Shown: piece by piece, positions 1-7,992 of the stretch
Position numbering within the stretch: position 1 is the first letter of the stretch
Layout: each line of letters begins with the position of its first letter
Assembly: GCF_003434055.1 (NCBI RefSeq)
Contig: NZ_QVEX01000004.1
Span: forward strand, 248,001-312,000
DNA length: 64,000 nt
Reading direction: 5' to 3'
Source: Enterocloster aldenensis
GTDB taxonomy: Bacteria; Bacillota; Clostridia; Lachnospirales; Lachnospiraceae
Made by a program: the position numbers and the translations under genes
Notes under the pieces: generated by a model
The model's database searches: none
What the model was told of the DNA's origin: nothing
The model's input: the letters and a program-made list of their open reading frames with translations, nothing else

Positions 1-61
1 TAAAGATGCATAAATATTAATAAAATACAGCCATATGCAGTGGTGGGAGACGGAGGATATC

Positions 62-1051
62 ATGAATTTAAAGGGAAGACATTTTTTAACGCTGAAAGAT
101 TATACATCGGAGGAGATTACATACCTGCTGGACCTTTCAGCGGAATTGAAGGAGAAGAAGAAAAAGGGTATCCTGACAGATACGCTTAAGGGAAAGAATG
201 TGGCCCTGATATTTGAAAAGACCAGCACCAGGACCCGCTGCGCCTTTGAGGTTGCGGCCCATGACCTGGGCATGGGTACCACCTATCTGGACCCGTCCGG
301 TTCCCAGATCGGCAAGAAGGAGAGCATTGCGGATACCGCAAGGGTACTGGGCCGGATGTATGAGGGGATTGAGTACCGCGGATTCGGGCAGGAGATTGTG
401 GAAGAACTGGCTAAATATGCAGGGGTGCCTGTGTGGAACGGCCTTACCAATGAGGACCATCCCACCCAGATGCTGGCAGACCTTCTCACCATCCGCGAAC
501 ACCTGGGACATTTAAAAGGCGTAAAGCTTGTGTATATGGGCGATGCGCGTTATAATATGGGTAACTCCCTGATGATTGCCTGCGCAAAGATGGGTATGCA
601 TTTTGTTGCATGCGCACCGGCCAGGTATTTCCCTGACAAGGCCCTTGTGGCGGAATGCCAGGTTTTTGCACAGGAGAGCGGCGGTTCCATTACCCTGACA
701 GAGGATGTGATGGCTGCAACCAAGGGAGCGGATGTGATTGATACGGACGTGTGGGTTTCCATGGGAGAGCCGGACGAGGTATGGGAGGAGCGCATTAAGG
801 AGCTGACCCCATACAAGGTGACAAAGGCTGTTATGGACAATGCCGGACCCAAGGCCATTTTCCTTCACTGCCTGCCTTCCTTCCATGACCTGAAAACCAA
901 AATCGGCCATGAGATGGGAACCCGTTTTAACGTATCGGAACTGGAAGTAACAGACGAGGTATTTGAATCCAGCCAGTCCGTGGTGTTTGATGAGGCTGAG
1001 AACAGGATGCATACCATCAAGGCTGTAATGTTAGCGACGTTAGGAGAATAG
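62..1051 (+). CDS. argF: Ornithine carbamoyltransferase
   Basis: Transfers the carbamoyl group of carbamoyl phosphate to ornithine to make citrulline in the cytoplasm (arginine synthesis, or the reverse in the arginine deiminase route). The 329-residue length is normal. The carbamoyl-phosphate motif STRTR is at residues 55-59, the ornithine-loop SMG at 233-235 and HCLP at 269-272. The SMG loop separates it from the putrescine carbamoyltransferase near 59 kb. An in-frame start exists at 35, but the ATG at 62 has a GGAGG ribosome site just upstream and begins at the family's usual N-terminus. No other arg gene is nearby, so anabolic versus catabolic use cannot be decided here. Confidence 0.95.
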   Translation: MNLKGRHFLTLKDYTSEEITYLLDLSAELKEKKKKGILTDTLKGKNVALIFEKTSTRTRCAFEVAAHDLGMGTTYLDPSGSQIGKKESIADTARVLGRMYEGIEYRGFGQEIVEELAKYAGVPVWNGLTNEDHPTQMLADLLTIREHLGHLKGVKLVYMGDARYNMGNSLMIACAKMGMHFVACAPARYFPDKALVAECQVFAQESGGSITLTEDVMAATKGADVIDTDVWVSMGEPDEVWEERIKELTPYKVTKAVMDNAGPKAIFLHCLPSFHDLKTKIGHEMGTRFNVSELEVTDEVFESSQSVVFDEAENRMHTIKAVMLATLGE

Positions 1052-1056
1052 CACAT

Positions 1057-1359
1057 ATGCATGGGCAAAGAGGAAGGGGTGAGCGCCATGCCGGGATATT
1101 CCTGGACATGGCCCACCTGATACTGGGGATTGCGATTGTAATCCTGGCCGTGCTGTCATTCATTAACCCGGAGGGAAACCATATGCTGTTCCCCCTGGTG
1201 TTTTTGCTGGCAGCATTATTAAACGCCGTAAGCGGTATATTTGAATGTAAGACATGGGGACGGGATAAGAAGAAACGCCGCCAGGGCATATTGCAGCTGG
1301 TGCTGGCCGCTTTACTGGCTGTCCTTGGCATCTTAAGCGCTGTCAGTATCTGGGCATAA
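1057..1359 (+). CDS. Small conserved-looking membrane protein
   Basis: I do not recognise a named family with certainty. The 100-residue protein has three hydrophobic segments, at about residues 18-35, 43-60 and 80-98. A short basic cytosolic-looking stretch (GRDKKKRRQ) separates the second and third. It begins 5 bases after the argF stop, with TAGGAG overlapping the argF end as ribosome site, so it is probably translated from the same message. A second in-frame ATG at 1108 would start directly at the first hydrophobic segment and is a plausible alternative. The function is unknown. Confidence 0.6.
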   Translation: MHGQRGRGERHAGIFLDMAHLILGIAIVILAVLSFINPEGNHMLFPLVFLLAALLNAVSGIFECKTWGRDKKKRRQGILQLVLAALLAVLGILSAVSIWA

Positions 1360-1397
1360 TACCGGGAACAGACCTTCCCGCATAAAAGAGGTGACAG

Positions 1398-2378
1398 ATG
1401 AAGTCGGAGATTTTAAACATGCTGAGGGCCACGGGCGGTTACCTTTCCGGCCAGCAGCTATGCGATAAGATGGGGGTCTCCCGCACAGCCGTGTGGAAGG
1501 CCGTCAATGATTTAAAGGAAGAAGGTTATATAATTGAAGCTGTCCGCAACCGGGGATACCGCCTTGTGGAGGATGCGGATGTGATTACCCAGGCTGAGCT
1601 TAAATCCATACTGAAAACCAGATGGATTGGGAACAGGCTGGAATATTTTGATGAAACGGATTCCACGAATACAAGGGCCAGGAAGCTGGCAGAGGAAGGG
1701 GCACCCCACGGCACCCTGGTGATTGCTGACAGCCAGTCCTCGGGAAAAGGACGCCGGGGCAGGCTCTGGACATCGCCCAGGGGCGTGGGCATATGGATGA
1801 GCATGCTGCTCCGTCCCGACATTGCCCCTGTCCATGCATCCATGCTTACCCTGATTGCCGGAATGGCCGTGGTGCGGGGGGTAAAGGAAAGCACGGGCCT
1901 GGATGCCATGATCAAGTGGCCCAATGACGCTGTGCTGGCAGGCAGGAAGATATGCGGGATCCTTACAGAGATGAGCACGGAGGATGAGACCATCCGTTAT
2001 GTGATAACAGGAATTGGAATCAATGTAAATATTGACGAATTTCCTGAGGAAATCCGTGACACGGCAACCTCCCTGAAGCTGGAACTGGGAAAAAGCATAA
2101 AGCGCAGCCCTGTCATCCGGGCAGTGGCTGAGGCCTTTGAGACATATTATGATATATTCCTTGAGACATGTGACATGTCGCGGCTGAAGGAGGATTATAA
2201 CAGGGAACTGGCCAACACGGGCCGGGAGGTACTGGTGCTGGACCCCAGGGGACAATATGAAGGAACGGCCCTGGGAATTGACGATGAAGGAAGCCTTCTT
2301 GTGAGGAAAAGGGACGGTACGGTGGCGCCGGTCATATCCGGGGAGGTATCGGTAAGAGGTATTTATGGATATATTTGA
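1398..2378 (+). CDS. birA: Biotin-protein ligase / biotin operon repressor BirA
   Basis: Activates biotin as biotinyl-AMP and attaches it to biotin-dependent carboxylases. The N-terminal helix-turn-helix also lets it act as a repressor. The 326-residue protein has a winged HTH at about 1-60 (SRTAVWKAVNDL), the catalytic biotin/AMP loop SSGKGRRGRLW at 114-124, KWPND at 173-177 and a C-terminal SH3-like domain. Having both HTH and ligase parts makes it the bifunctional type. A GAGGTG ribosome site lies just before the ATG. Its 3' end overlaps mutY by 14 bases, so the two are translationally coupled. Confidence 0.94.
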   Translation: MKSEILNMLRATGGYLSGQQLCDKMGVSRTAVWKAVNDLKEEGYIIEAVRNRGYRLVEDADVITQAELKSILKTRWIGNRLEYFDETDSTNTRARKLAEEGAPHGTLVIADSQSSGKGRRGRLWTSPRGVGIWMSMLLRPDIAPVHASMLTLIAGMAVVRGVKESTGLDAMIKWPNDAVLAGRKICGILTEMSTEDETIRYVITGIGINVNIDEFPEEIRDTATSLKLELGKSIKRSPVIRAVAEAFETYYDIFLETCDMSRLKEDYNRELANTGREVLVLDPRGQYEGTALGIDDEGSLLVRKRDGTVAPVISGEVSVRGIYGYI

Positions 2379-3540
2379 CACAGCACGTTTATACGACAGC
2401 CTCCAGGTCATGGAGCGGGAGCAGGACCCCCTTGGCCGGGAGGAACGGCTTAAGGCCATGGAAAAGCCGTTACTGGCCTGGTATGGCAGCAGGGCGCGTT
2501 CCCTTCCGTGGAGGGACGATCCCAAACCTTACCGTGTATGGATATCCGAGATCATGCTGCAGCAGACCAGGGTGGAGGCAGTGAAACCGTATTTTGAACG
2601 ATTTATGAAAGCATTCCCCGGGGTCCGGGACCTGGCCGGGGCGGAGGATGATCATCTTATGAAAATGTGGGAAGGCCTGGGGTACTACAACCGGGCCAGA
2701 AACCTTAAGGCAGCGGCCCGGATGGTGATGGAAGAATACGGCGGCTGCCTTCCTGCATCCTTTGAGGAGCTGATAAAGCTTCCTGGAATCGGGAGTTACA
2801 CGGCCGGGGCCATTGCGTCCATTGCCTTTGGCATCCCCATGCCGGCCGTGGACGGCAATGTGCTCAGGGTCATCTCGCGGGTGCTGGGGGACCGGGGGGA
2901 CATCCGGAAGGCCTCGGTGAAGGCGGGGATGGAACAGGAACTGAAAGCCGTCATGCCTGCCGGAAACGCCAGCTCCTATAACCAGGGGCTGATTGAGATA
3001 GGTGCCCTGGTATGCATCCCGGGAGGGGAGCCCAGGTGCGGTGAATGCCCGTTGGCTTCCCTGTGCCTGACGCGCAGGAACGGATGGTGGAAGGAAATCC
3101 CTTATAAATCTCCAAACAAAGCGAGGAAAATCGAGGAAAAGACCGTTTTCATCATAGAATATCAAGATAAGGTGGCAATCCGCAAGCGTCCCATGAACGG
3201 GCTTCTGGCAGGGCTTTATGAGTTTCCCAATGCCTGCGGCCATCCGGATGCGGATGCGATACCTTCGGTATTGGGCATGGCGCCTTTATGGATAAAATCC
3301 ATTACCCCGCTTCCCGCTGCAAAGCATGTGTTTTCCCACGTGGAGTGGCATATGACGGGATACCGGGTGGTGCTGGACGAGGCTGCTGCGGATCCGCTGT
3401 TTCCCGGAGGAAGGGAAGAGGGGGAAGGCGCGGCAGATGAAACCCCGGACGCGGGCTGGTTCTTTGTTTCCAGGGAATTGCTGGCTTCCTCCTATGCCAT
3501 TCCCAACGCATTTCAGGCCTATACGGCATTGGTTGGATAA
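2365..3540 (+). CDS. mutY: A/G-specific adenine DNA glycosylase MutY
   Basis: Removes adenine mispaired with 8-oxoguanine in base-excision repair. Catalytic Glu62 lies in SEIMLQQT, the helix-hairpin-helix is LPGIGSYTAG at 139-148, and catalytic Asp163 is in VDGNV. The 4Fe-4S cysteines are 217, 225, 228 and 234. The C-terminal third (from about 255) is the NUDIX-like 8-oxoG recognition domain. The spacing of the cluster is C-x7-C-x2-C-x5-C, one residue longer than the usual x6. The N-terminus has about 30 residues before the conserved LLAWY, so internal ATGs at 2410 or 2458 are possible starts. It overlaps birA by 14 bases. Confidence 0.92.
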   Translation: MDIFDTARLYDSLQVMEREQDPLGREERLKAMEKPLLAWYGSRARSLPWRDDPKPYRVWISEIMLQQTRVEAVKPYFERFMKAFPGVRDLAGAEDDHLMKMWEGLGYYNRARNLKAAARMVMEEYGGCLPASFEELIKLPGIGSYTAGAIASIAFGIPMPAVDGNVLRVISRVLGDRGDIRKASVKAGMEQELKAVMPAGNASSYNQGLIEIGALVCIPGGEPRCGECPLASLCLTRRNGWWKEIPYKSPNKARKIEEKTVFIIEYQDKVAIRKRPMNGLLAGLYEFPNACGHPDADAIPSVLGMAPLWIKSITPLPAAKHVFSHVEWHMTGYRVVLDEAAADPLFPGGREEGEGAADETPDAGWFFVSRELLASSYAIPNAFQAYTALVG

Positions 3541-3580
3541 GTTTGTCAAAATTGGTTACAATGAAAAGGAGGAATGATGG

Positions 3581-4471
3581 ATGAAAAAAATGCTTTTTGT
3601 TTTTAATCCCCGTTCCGGCAAGGAGCAGATTAAGGGTCATCTGATGGAAATCCTGGATATTTTTACCAGGGCGGGTTATGAAATCCGTGTCCATGTGACC
3701 CAGAAACAGTCTGACGCGGCAGAGGTAGTTGCCAGGTACGGCAACCGTGTGGACGTGGTGGTGTGCAGCGGTGGGGACGGTACATTAAATGAGACCGTGA
3801 CCGGAATGATGAAACTTAAGAAGCTCCCCATGCTGGGATACATTCCTGCCGGTTCCACCAATGATTTTGCATCCAGTCTGGAAATCCCCAAAAGAATGCC
3901 CCAGGCAGCCGCGGATATCGTGGAAGGCATGCCTTATGCCATTGATATCGGGACCTTCTGCCATAACAGGTATTTTATGTATATTGCCGCCTTTGGGGCA
4001 TTTACGGAAGTGTCCTACCTTACCTCCCAGGACAGGAAGAACCTGCTGGGACACCAGGCCTATATGCTGGAAGGGGTCAAAAGCCTGGCCGGCATCAAGC
4101 CCTACCACATGAAGGTGGAGTGGGATGACCAGGTGCTGGAGGAGGATTTTGCTTTTGGGATGGTGACCAACACAAGGAGCGTGGGGGGATTCAAGGGGCT
4201 GGTGAACCAGTCCGTGGCCCTGAATGACGGCCTGTTTGAAGTCCTGCTCATCCGCATGCCAAGGACTCCGGTGGACCTTAGCAATATTGTTTCCTACATG
4301 TTCCTGAAGGAAGAACCCAATGAATACGTGTACAAGTTTAAGACCGCGTCCATCCGCATGACCTCGGAATGGGGCGTTGACTGGGTACTGGACGGAGAGT
4401 ACGGCGGTACCAGGACAGAGGTAGATATTGGAAATTTAAAGGAACGGATACGGATACTCCTTAAAAAATAA
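3581..4471 (+). CDS. Diacylglycerol-kinase-fold lipid kinase (DgkB/YegS-like)
   Basis: Probably phosphorylates a membrane lipid such as diacylglycerol at the inner face of the membrane. The 296-residue protein shows the DAGK catalytic signature GGDGTLNE at 64-71, the N-terminal FNPRSGK motif, GSTNDFA near 90 (nucleotide binding) and a C-terminal beta domain with DGEY. There is no membrane segment, as expected for the soluble DgkB/YegS class rather than the integral DgkA class. An AAAGGAGGAATG ribosome site precedes the ATG. The exact lipid substrate cannot be read from sequence. Confidence 0.87.
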   Translation: MKKMLFVFNPRSGKEQIKGHLMEILDIFTRAGYEIRVHVTQKQSDAAEVVARYGNRVDVVVCSGGDGTLNETVTGMMKLKKLPMLGYIPAGSTNDFASSLEIPKRMPQAAADIVEGMPYAIDIGTFCHNRYFMYIAAFGAFTEVSYLTSQDRKNLLGHQAYMLEGVKSLAGIKPYHMKVEWDDQVLEEDFAFGMVTNTRSVGGFKGLVNQSVALNDGLFEVLLIRMPRTPVDLSNIVSYMFLKEEPNEYVYKFKTASIRMTSEWGVDWVLDGEYGGTRTEVDIGNLKERIRILLKK

Positions 4472-4489
4472 ATAAAATGTCGAAATGTG

Positions 4490-4518
4490 TTGAAATACGT
4501 TGCCGAGTGGTATATAAT
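4490..4518 (+). promoter_or_regulatory. Sigma-A type promoter of rpoD
   Basis: TTGAAA (4490-4495), 17-base spacer, TATAAT (4513-4518), about 50 bases before the rpoD GTG start. It lies immediately after the lipid kinase gene, so rpoD has its own promoter. Confidence 0.7.
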
Positions 4519-4570
4519 GATAAGTTGTGGGAGTCTCCACATTTACCTTTAAGCGAAAGGACGTTTATCA

Positions 4571-5716
4571 GTGGAAAAGGACGATTTTTTAAAGAAGCTG
4601 GAAAAGCTGGTCGAACATGCGAAATCCAAGCACAACACGCTGGATGCAGGGGAGATTAATGATTTTTTTACCGGGGATAACCTGTCACCGGAACAGATGG
4701 ACCAAATTTACAGTTACCTGGAGAACCGTAATATTGACGTTGTTCCCGTACTGGACGAAGCGATGCTTACCGAGGACACTGTTCTGCTTGATGACATTGA
4801 TTTAGACCTGGATTTAGACGATGACAGCTTCATTAAAGATGCAGAAGAGGAAGAAATCGACCTGGATGCAGTGGATCTGTTGGAGGGTATCGGCACTGAA
4901 GACCCGGTCCGCATGTATCTCAAAGAAATTGGCACAGTGCCCCTTCTTACGGCAGACGAGGAGTTGAACCTGGCCCAGCGCAAGGCTGACGGCGATGATT
5001 ATGCCAAGGAGAGGCTTATCGAGGCCAATTTACGTCTTGTGGTCAGCATTGCAAAACGTTATACCGGCAGAGGGATGAGTTTCCTGGATCTGGTCCAGGA
5101 AGGCAATCTGGGCCTGATTAAGGGCGTGGAAAAATTTGACTATACAAAAGGTTATAAGCTAAGTACATATGCAACATGGTGGATCCGCCAGTCGGTTACA
5201 AGGGCATTGGCAGATCAGGCGAGGACCATCCGCGTACCGGTGCATATGGTTGAGACGATTAATAAGATGTCCAAGATGCAGAGGAAGCTTACCCTGGAGC
5301 TTGGTTATGAGCCATCGGTGACAGAACTGGCAGAGGCTCTGGACATGACCGAGGACAAGGTTATGGAAATCATGCAGATTGCCAGGGAACCCGCGTCCCT
5401 GGAGACACCGATCGGTGAAGAGGACGATTCCAACCTGGGGGATTTTGTGGCTGACAATAATGTGGTCACTCCGGAAGGCAATGTGGAATCCGTCATGCTC
5501 CGCGAACACATCGACGCGCTTCTGGGCGACCTTAAGGAGAGGGAGCGCCAGGTCATCGTGCTCAGGTTCGGGCTGGAGGACGGGCATCCCCGTACCCTGG
5601 AAGAAGTGGGCAAGGAGTTCAATGTCACCAGGGAGCGTATCCGCCAGATTGAGGCTAAGGCATTGAGGAAGCTGCGCAATCCGGTCAGAAGCAAGAGAAT
5701 CAGGGATTTCCTGTAA
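4571..5716 (+). CDS. rpoD: Primary RNA polymerase sigma factor RpoD (SigA)
   Basis: The housekeeping sigma-70 that directs RNA polymerase to -35/-10 promoters. The 381-residue protein has region 1.1 (about 1-75), an acidic linker, region 1.2 (VRMYLKEIG), and regions 2.1-2.4 with [19 protein letters not shown]. Region 3 follows, then region 4.2 with the recognition helix TRERIRQIE. The start is GTG at 4571 behind GAAAGGA. A second complete RpoD-like gene is at 26498. This copy is closer to canonical group 1 sigma factors (for example WWIRQ, where the other has WWVKQ), so it is taken as the primary one. Confidence 0.94.
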   Translation: MEKDDFLKKLEKLVEHAKSKHNTLDAGEINDFFTGDNLSPEQMDQIYSYLENRNIDVVPVLDEAMLTEDTVLLDDIDLDLDLDDDSFIKDAEEEEIDLDAVDLLEGIGTEDPVRMYLKEIGTVPLLTADEELNLAQRKADGDDYAKERLIEANLRLVVSIAKRYTGRGMSFLDLVQEGNLGLIKGVEKFDYTKGYKLSTYATWWIRQSVTRALADQARTIRVPVHMVETINKMSKMQRKLTLELGYEPSVTELAEALDMTEDKVMEIMQIAREPASLETPIGEEDDSNLGDFVADNNVVTPEGNVESVMLREHIDALLGDLKERERQVIVLRFGLEDGHPRTLEEVGKEFNVTRERIRQIEAKALRKLRNPVRSKRIRDFL

Positions 5717-5722
5717 TTGATA

Positions 5723-5767
5723 GTAACCGTTCAGACGGTCAGCAGGATGGGCTGCCTGAACGGTTAC
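5723..5767. repeat. Inverted repeat after rpoD
   Basis: Perfect 12-bp arms GTAACCGTTCAG (5723-5734) and CTGAACGGTTAC (5756-5767), 6 bases after the rpoD stop. No T-run follows, so this is an mRNA 3'-end hairpin or part of a bipartite terminator with the next hairpin. Confidence 0.6.
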
Positions 5768-5789
5768 AATTAATATGTATGTCAGGGGG

Positions 5790-5819
5790 AGAGGTCGTTT
5801 TGCAGGCGGCCTCTTTTTC
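5790..5819 (+). terminator. Rho-independent terminator of rpoD
   Basis: Stem AGAGGTCG / CGGCCTCT (one G-U pair), loop of 9, then a run of five T. It sits about 75 bases after rpoD and ahead of queH. Confidence 0.75.
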
Positions 5820-5859
5820 TGGTGTATGGCACACACATTAAGTCGTAAGGAGGCCTGGA

Positions 5860-6510
5860 ATGGCACAGGGTGGTCAGAAACGGAATTATCAGAAAGAGAT
5901 GGAAGGGCTGATAGAAGGATTTAGGCGGGAAGGGAAACGGCCCCGCCTGCTGCTGCACAGCTGCTGCGCGCCATGCAGCAGTTATGTCCTTGAATACCTG
6001 TCCCAATACTTTGACATCACGGTGTATTATTATAATCCCAACATTGCCCCGGCGCAGGAGTATGATGCAAGGGTAAGGGAACAGGAGCGCCTAATCAGGG
6101 AAATGAAGTTGCCGGGGCCGGTGCGGTTCGTGGCAGGGGAGTATGTGCCGGAAGATTTTTACGCGGCCGTCAAAGGATATGAGAAGGTTCCGGAGGGCGG
6201 GGAGCGCTGCTTTAAATGCTTTGGGCTGCGCCTGGAACATGCTGCCAGACTGGCAAAGGAAGGCGGTTATGATTATTTTACCACCACCCTTACCATCAGT
6301 CCCATGAAAAATGCGGCCAGGCTCAATGACATTGGCCTGAGGATGGCAGAACTATATGGGGTGCCATACCTGGTATCTGATTTTAAGAAGAAAAACGGTT
6401 ATAAACGCTCCGTGGAGTTGTCTGGGGAATACGGCCTTTACCGCCAGGATTACTGCGGCTGCGTGTATTCCCGGGCAGAGACCGGTACACCGCTGCATGA
6501 ATCCCTGTGA
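5860..6510 (+). CDS. queH: Epoxyqueuosine reductase QueH
   Basis: Reduces epoxyqueuosine to queuosine in the wobble base of certain tRNAs, the last step of Q synthesis. It is the non-cobalamin alternative to QueG. The 216-residue protein has the N-terminal HSCCAPCS motif (Cys35, Cys36, Cys39) and a C-terminal YCGC, the cysteines that bind the 4Fe-4S cluster and adjacent iron in this family (old name DUF208). TTTLTISPMKN and KKNGYKRS are also typical. An AAGGAGG ribosome site precedes the ATG. No other queuosine gene is in the window. Confidence 0.92.
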   Translation: MAQGGQKRNYQKEMEGLIEGFRREGKRPRLLLHSCCAPCSSYVLEYLSQYFDITVYYYNPNIAPAQEYDARVREQERLIREMKLPGPVRFVAGEYVPEDFYAAVKGYEKVPEGGERCFKCFGLRLEHAARLAKEGGYDYFTTTLTISPMKNAARLNDIGLRMAELYGVPYLVSDFKKKNGYKRSVELSGEYGLYRQDYCGCVYSRAETGTPLHESL

Positions 6511-6669
6511 GATGGCACTTGCTATCTACGTAGCATCCTGGCATGCGCAGGGGAAGCGGCTGATTGGTCTGGCCGTCCCTGATTTGCCATGGATGGAAAT
6601 CCGGTTACAGGTACAACCTGGATTGTGGGAAAGTTTGTGAAAAAGTTGCTTAGGAATTGCCCGATTAAC

Positions 6670-6698
6670 TTGACATAGACAGGCAGATGTAATAGAAT
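6670..6698 (+). promoter_or_regulatory. Promoter of the HPr gene
   Basis: TTGACA (6670-6675), 17-base spacer, TAGAAT (6693-6698), about 100 bases before the HPr start. The 6511-6669 stretch holds no gene that I can support. Confidence 0.65.
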
Positions 6699-6800
6699 CT
6701 TTCATAGGAGACATTGCACAAGACGGTGTCCTGAGGGTATGTCCGTATCATGGGATATTCTTTCAAATGAGTATAAAATAGTGAATAAGGAGCGTGTATT

Positions 6801-7067
6801 ATGATCAGTAAAACATTAACAGTTATTAATCCATCCGGTTTACACTTAAGACCAGCAGGAGTCCTGTCCCAGACAGCCATGAAGTTCAAGAGCGATATTA
6901 CGATTGAATGTGGGGAGAAGAAAATCATCGCTAAGAGCGTGCTGAATGTCATGGCGGCCGGCATTAAGAGCGGGACTGAGATTAATCTGATCTGCGACGG
7001 CGAGGACGAAGAAGAGGCTATGAAGACCCTGACCGAGGCCATTGAGAGCGGACTGGGTGAGATGTAA
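6801..7067 (+). CDS. HPr-family phosphocarrier protein
   Basis: An 88-residue PTS phosphocarrier. His15 in SGLHLRPAG is the site phosphorylated by enzyme I, and Ser46 in AKSVLNVM is the regulatory site used by HPr kinase in Firmicutes. Having both residues supports roles in sugar phosphorylation and in CcpA catabolite control. It is a single-gene unit with its own promoter, an AAGGAG ribosome site and a strong terminator. Enzyme I is not nearby, so it could be the general HPr (ptsH) or a second copy (Crh-like proteins would lack His15, which this has). Confidence 0.88.
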   Translation: MISKTLTVINPSGLHLRPAGVLSQTAMKFKSDITIECGEKKIIAKSVLNVMAAGIKSGTEINLICDGEDEEEAMKTLTEAIESGLGEM

Positions 7068-7093
7068 GTTCAGGTGTAAAATCATATATTACT

Positions 7094-7127
7094 GCGGTAT
7101 GGCATTGGATATGCCATGCCGCTTTTT
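7094..7127 (+). terminator. Terminator of the HPr gene
   Basis: Stem GCGGTATGGCAT / ATGCCATGCCGC (one mismatch), 5-base loop, then TTTTT, 27 bases after the HPr stop. Confidence 0.85.
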
Positions 7128-7164
7128 CTATTTGCGGAATGACCGCCCAACGGTCAGACGCACA

Positions 7165-7612
7165 TCAATATGCTGTTTTGCGGCAGCTTCTGCCTGACCT
7201 TGTTCCTGAATCGTAGGCGGATGCCCATTCAATGAATTCAGCGGACGCCTGGTGCCTGCTGTTTCCGGGCAGGATTGCATCGCCGTACCGCTCTGCCTCC
7301 CGCCGTCTGAGCCGTTCCATGCGTATGTCCGTGGGGACGTATACAAAGACAATTAAATCAAACACAGATACCAGTTCATCATACCAGCCGGTCACGGAAC
7401 CGCTGAGTACCCAATGGGGGCTGCTGTTTAAGTCCCGGTCCATCAGGGCTGCGTAGTCCCCGCGCCCGCGCGTGACTGTAAAGGGGTCCGGGGGGCAGCC
7501 AGAAATAGCTGTCCGAGTCAAAATGGCTGTAGCCTGTGTGTCCGCATACTTTCTGGGATATGGTGGTGGTGCCGGAGCCGGAAGCGCCGAATATGTGGAT
7601 GTGTTTTTTCAT
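7165..7612 (-). pseudogene. P-loop (adenylate-kinase-like) kinase, frameshifted
   Basis: The first frame reads MKKHIHIFGASGSGTTTIS (Walker A GASGSGTT) and then HFDSDSYFWLPP. A second frame continues with DPFTVTRGRGDYAALMDRD and includes WVLSGSVTGW and RMERLRRREAERYG, the body of the same AAA-type small-molecule kinase family. The two frames join if one C is removed from a run of six (complement of G6 at 7490-7495). The C-terminus after FIEWASAYDSG also looks short or shifted. A real decay event and a homopolymer sequencing error are both possible. An alternative is programmed slippage, which I consider unlikely. Confidence 0.7.
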
Positions 7613-7843
7613 AGGTCCCTCCTTGATGTGCGGATGCTGAAAATGTCAGGTTCCTGTATATATGTGATGCATTAAGTATATCACGGATAACCGGAAAATA
7701 CATGGAAAATATAGCGGTGGATATGTATGTATGAGATGTGCGCACAAAAGTGGTAACTTTGTTATAATAGTCGAATATAACAGAAAACAACATAACGATA
7801 TTATAAAAAGTCAAATAATCTGACAATTAAGGACAAAAACCAG

Positions 7844-7872
7844 TTTACAAAAGGAAAAAAATGTAGTATCAT
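7844..7872 (+). promoter_or_regulatory. Probable promoter of the glutamate synthase operon
   Basis: TTTACA (7844-7849), 17-base spacer, TATCAT (7867-7872), about 120 bases before the gltB start. An extended -10-like TGtTATAAT also sits at 7760-7768. The rest of the 380-base gap (7613-7992) shows only an unassigned GC-rich leader at about 7890-7985, which I could not match to a known riboswitch. Confidence 0.5.
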
Positions 7873-7992
7873 CACCACTATAAAAAAACAGGCGGAAGTT
7901 CCCCCGGGATATGTCCTCCGGCGTTATCCCCAATACACGTTTCATACACGCCCCGGGCTAGTCCCTGCCGTCAAAAGAAAGGAAGTATGCTT

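Noticed and set aside
35..61. Nine-codon N-terminal extension of argF
   Set aside because: The ribosome site GGAGG lies inside the extension and points to ATG 62, the family's normal start.
7880..7985. GC-rich leader before gltB considered as a riboswitch
   Set aside because: Only weak local pairing is visible and no conserved motif of the glutamine or other known classes was recognised.
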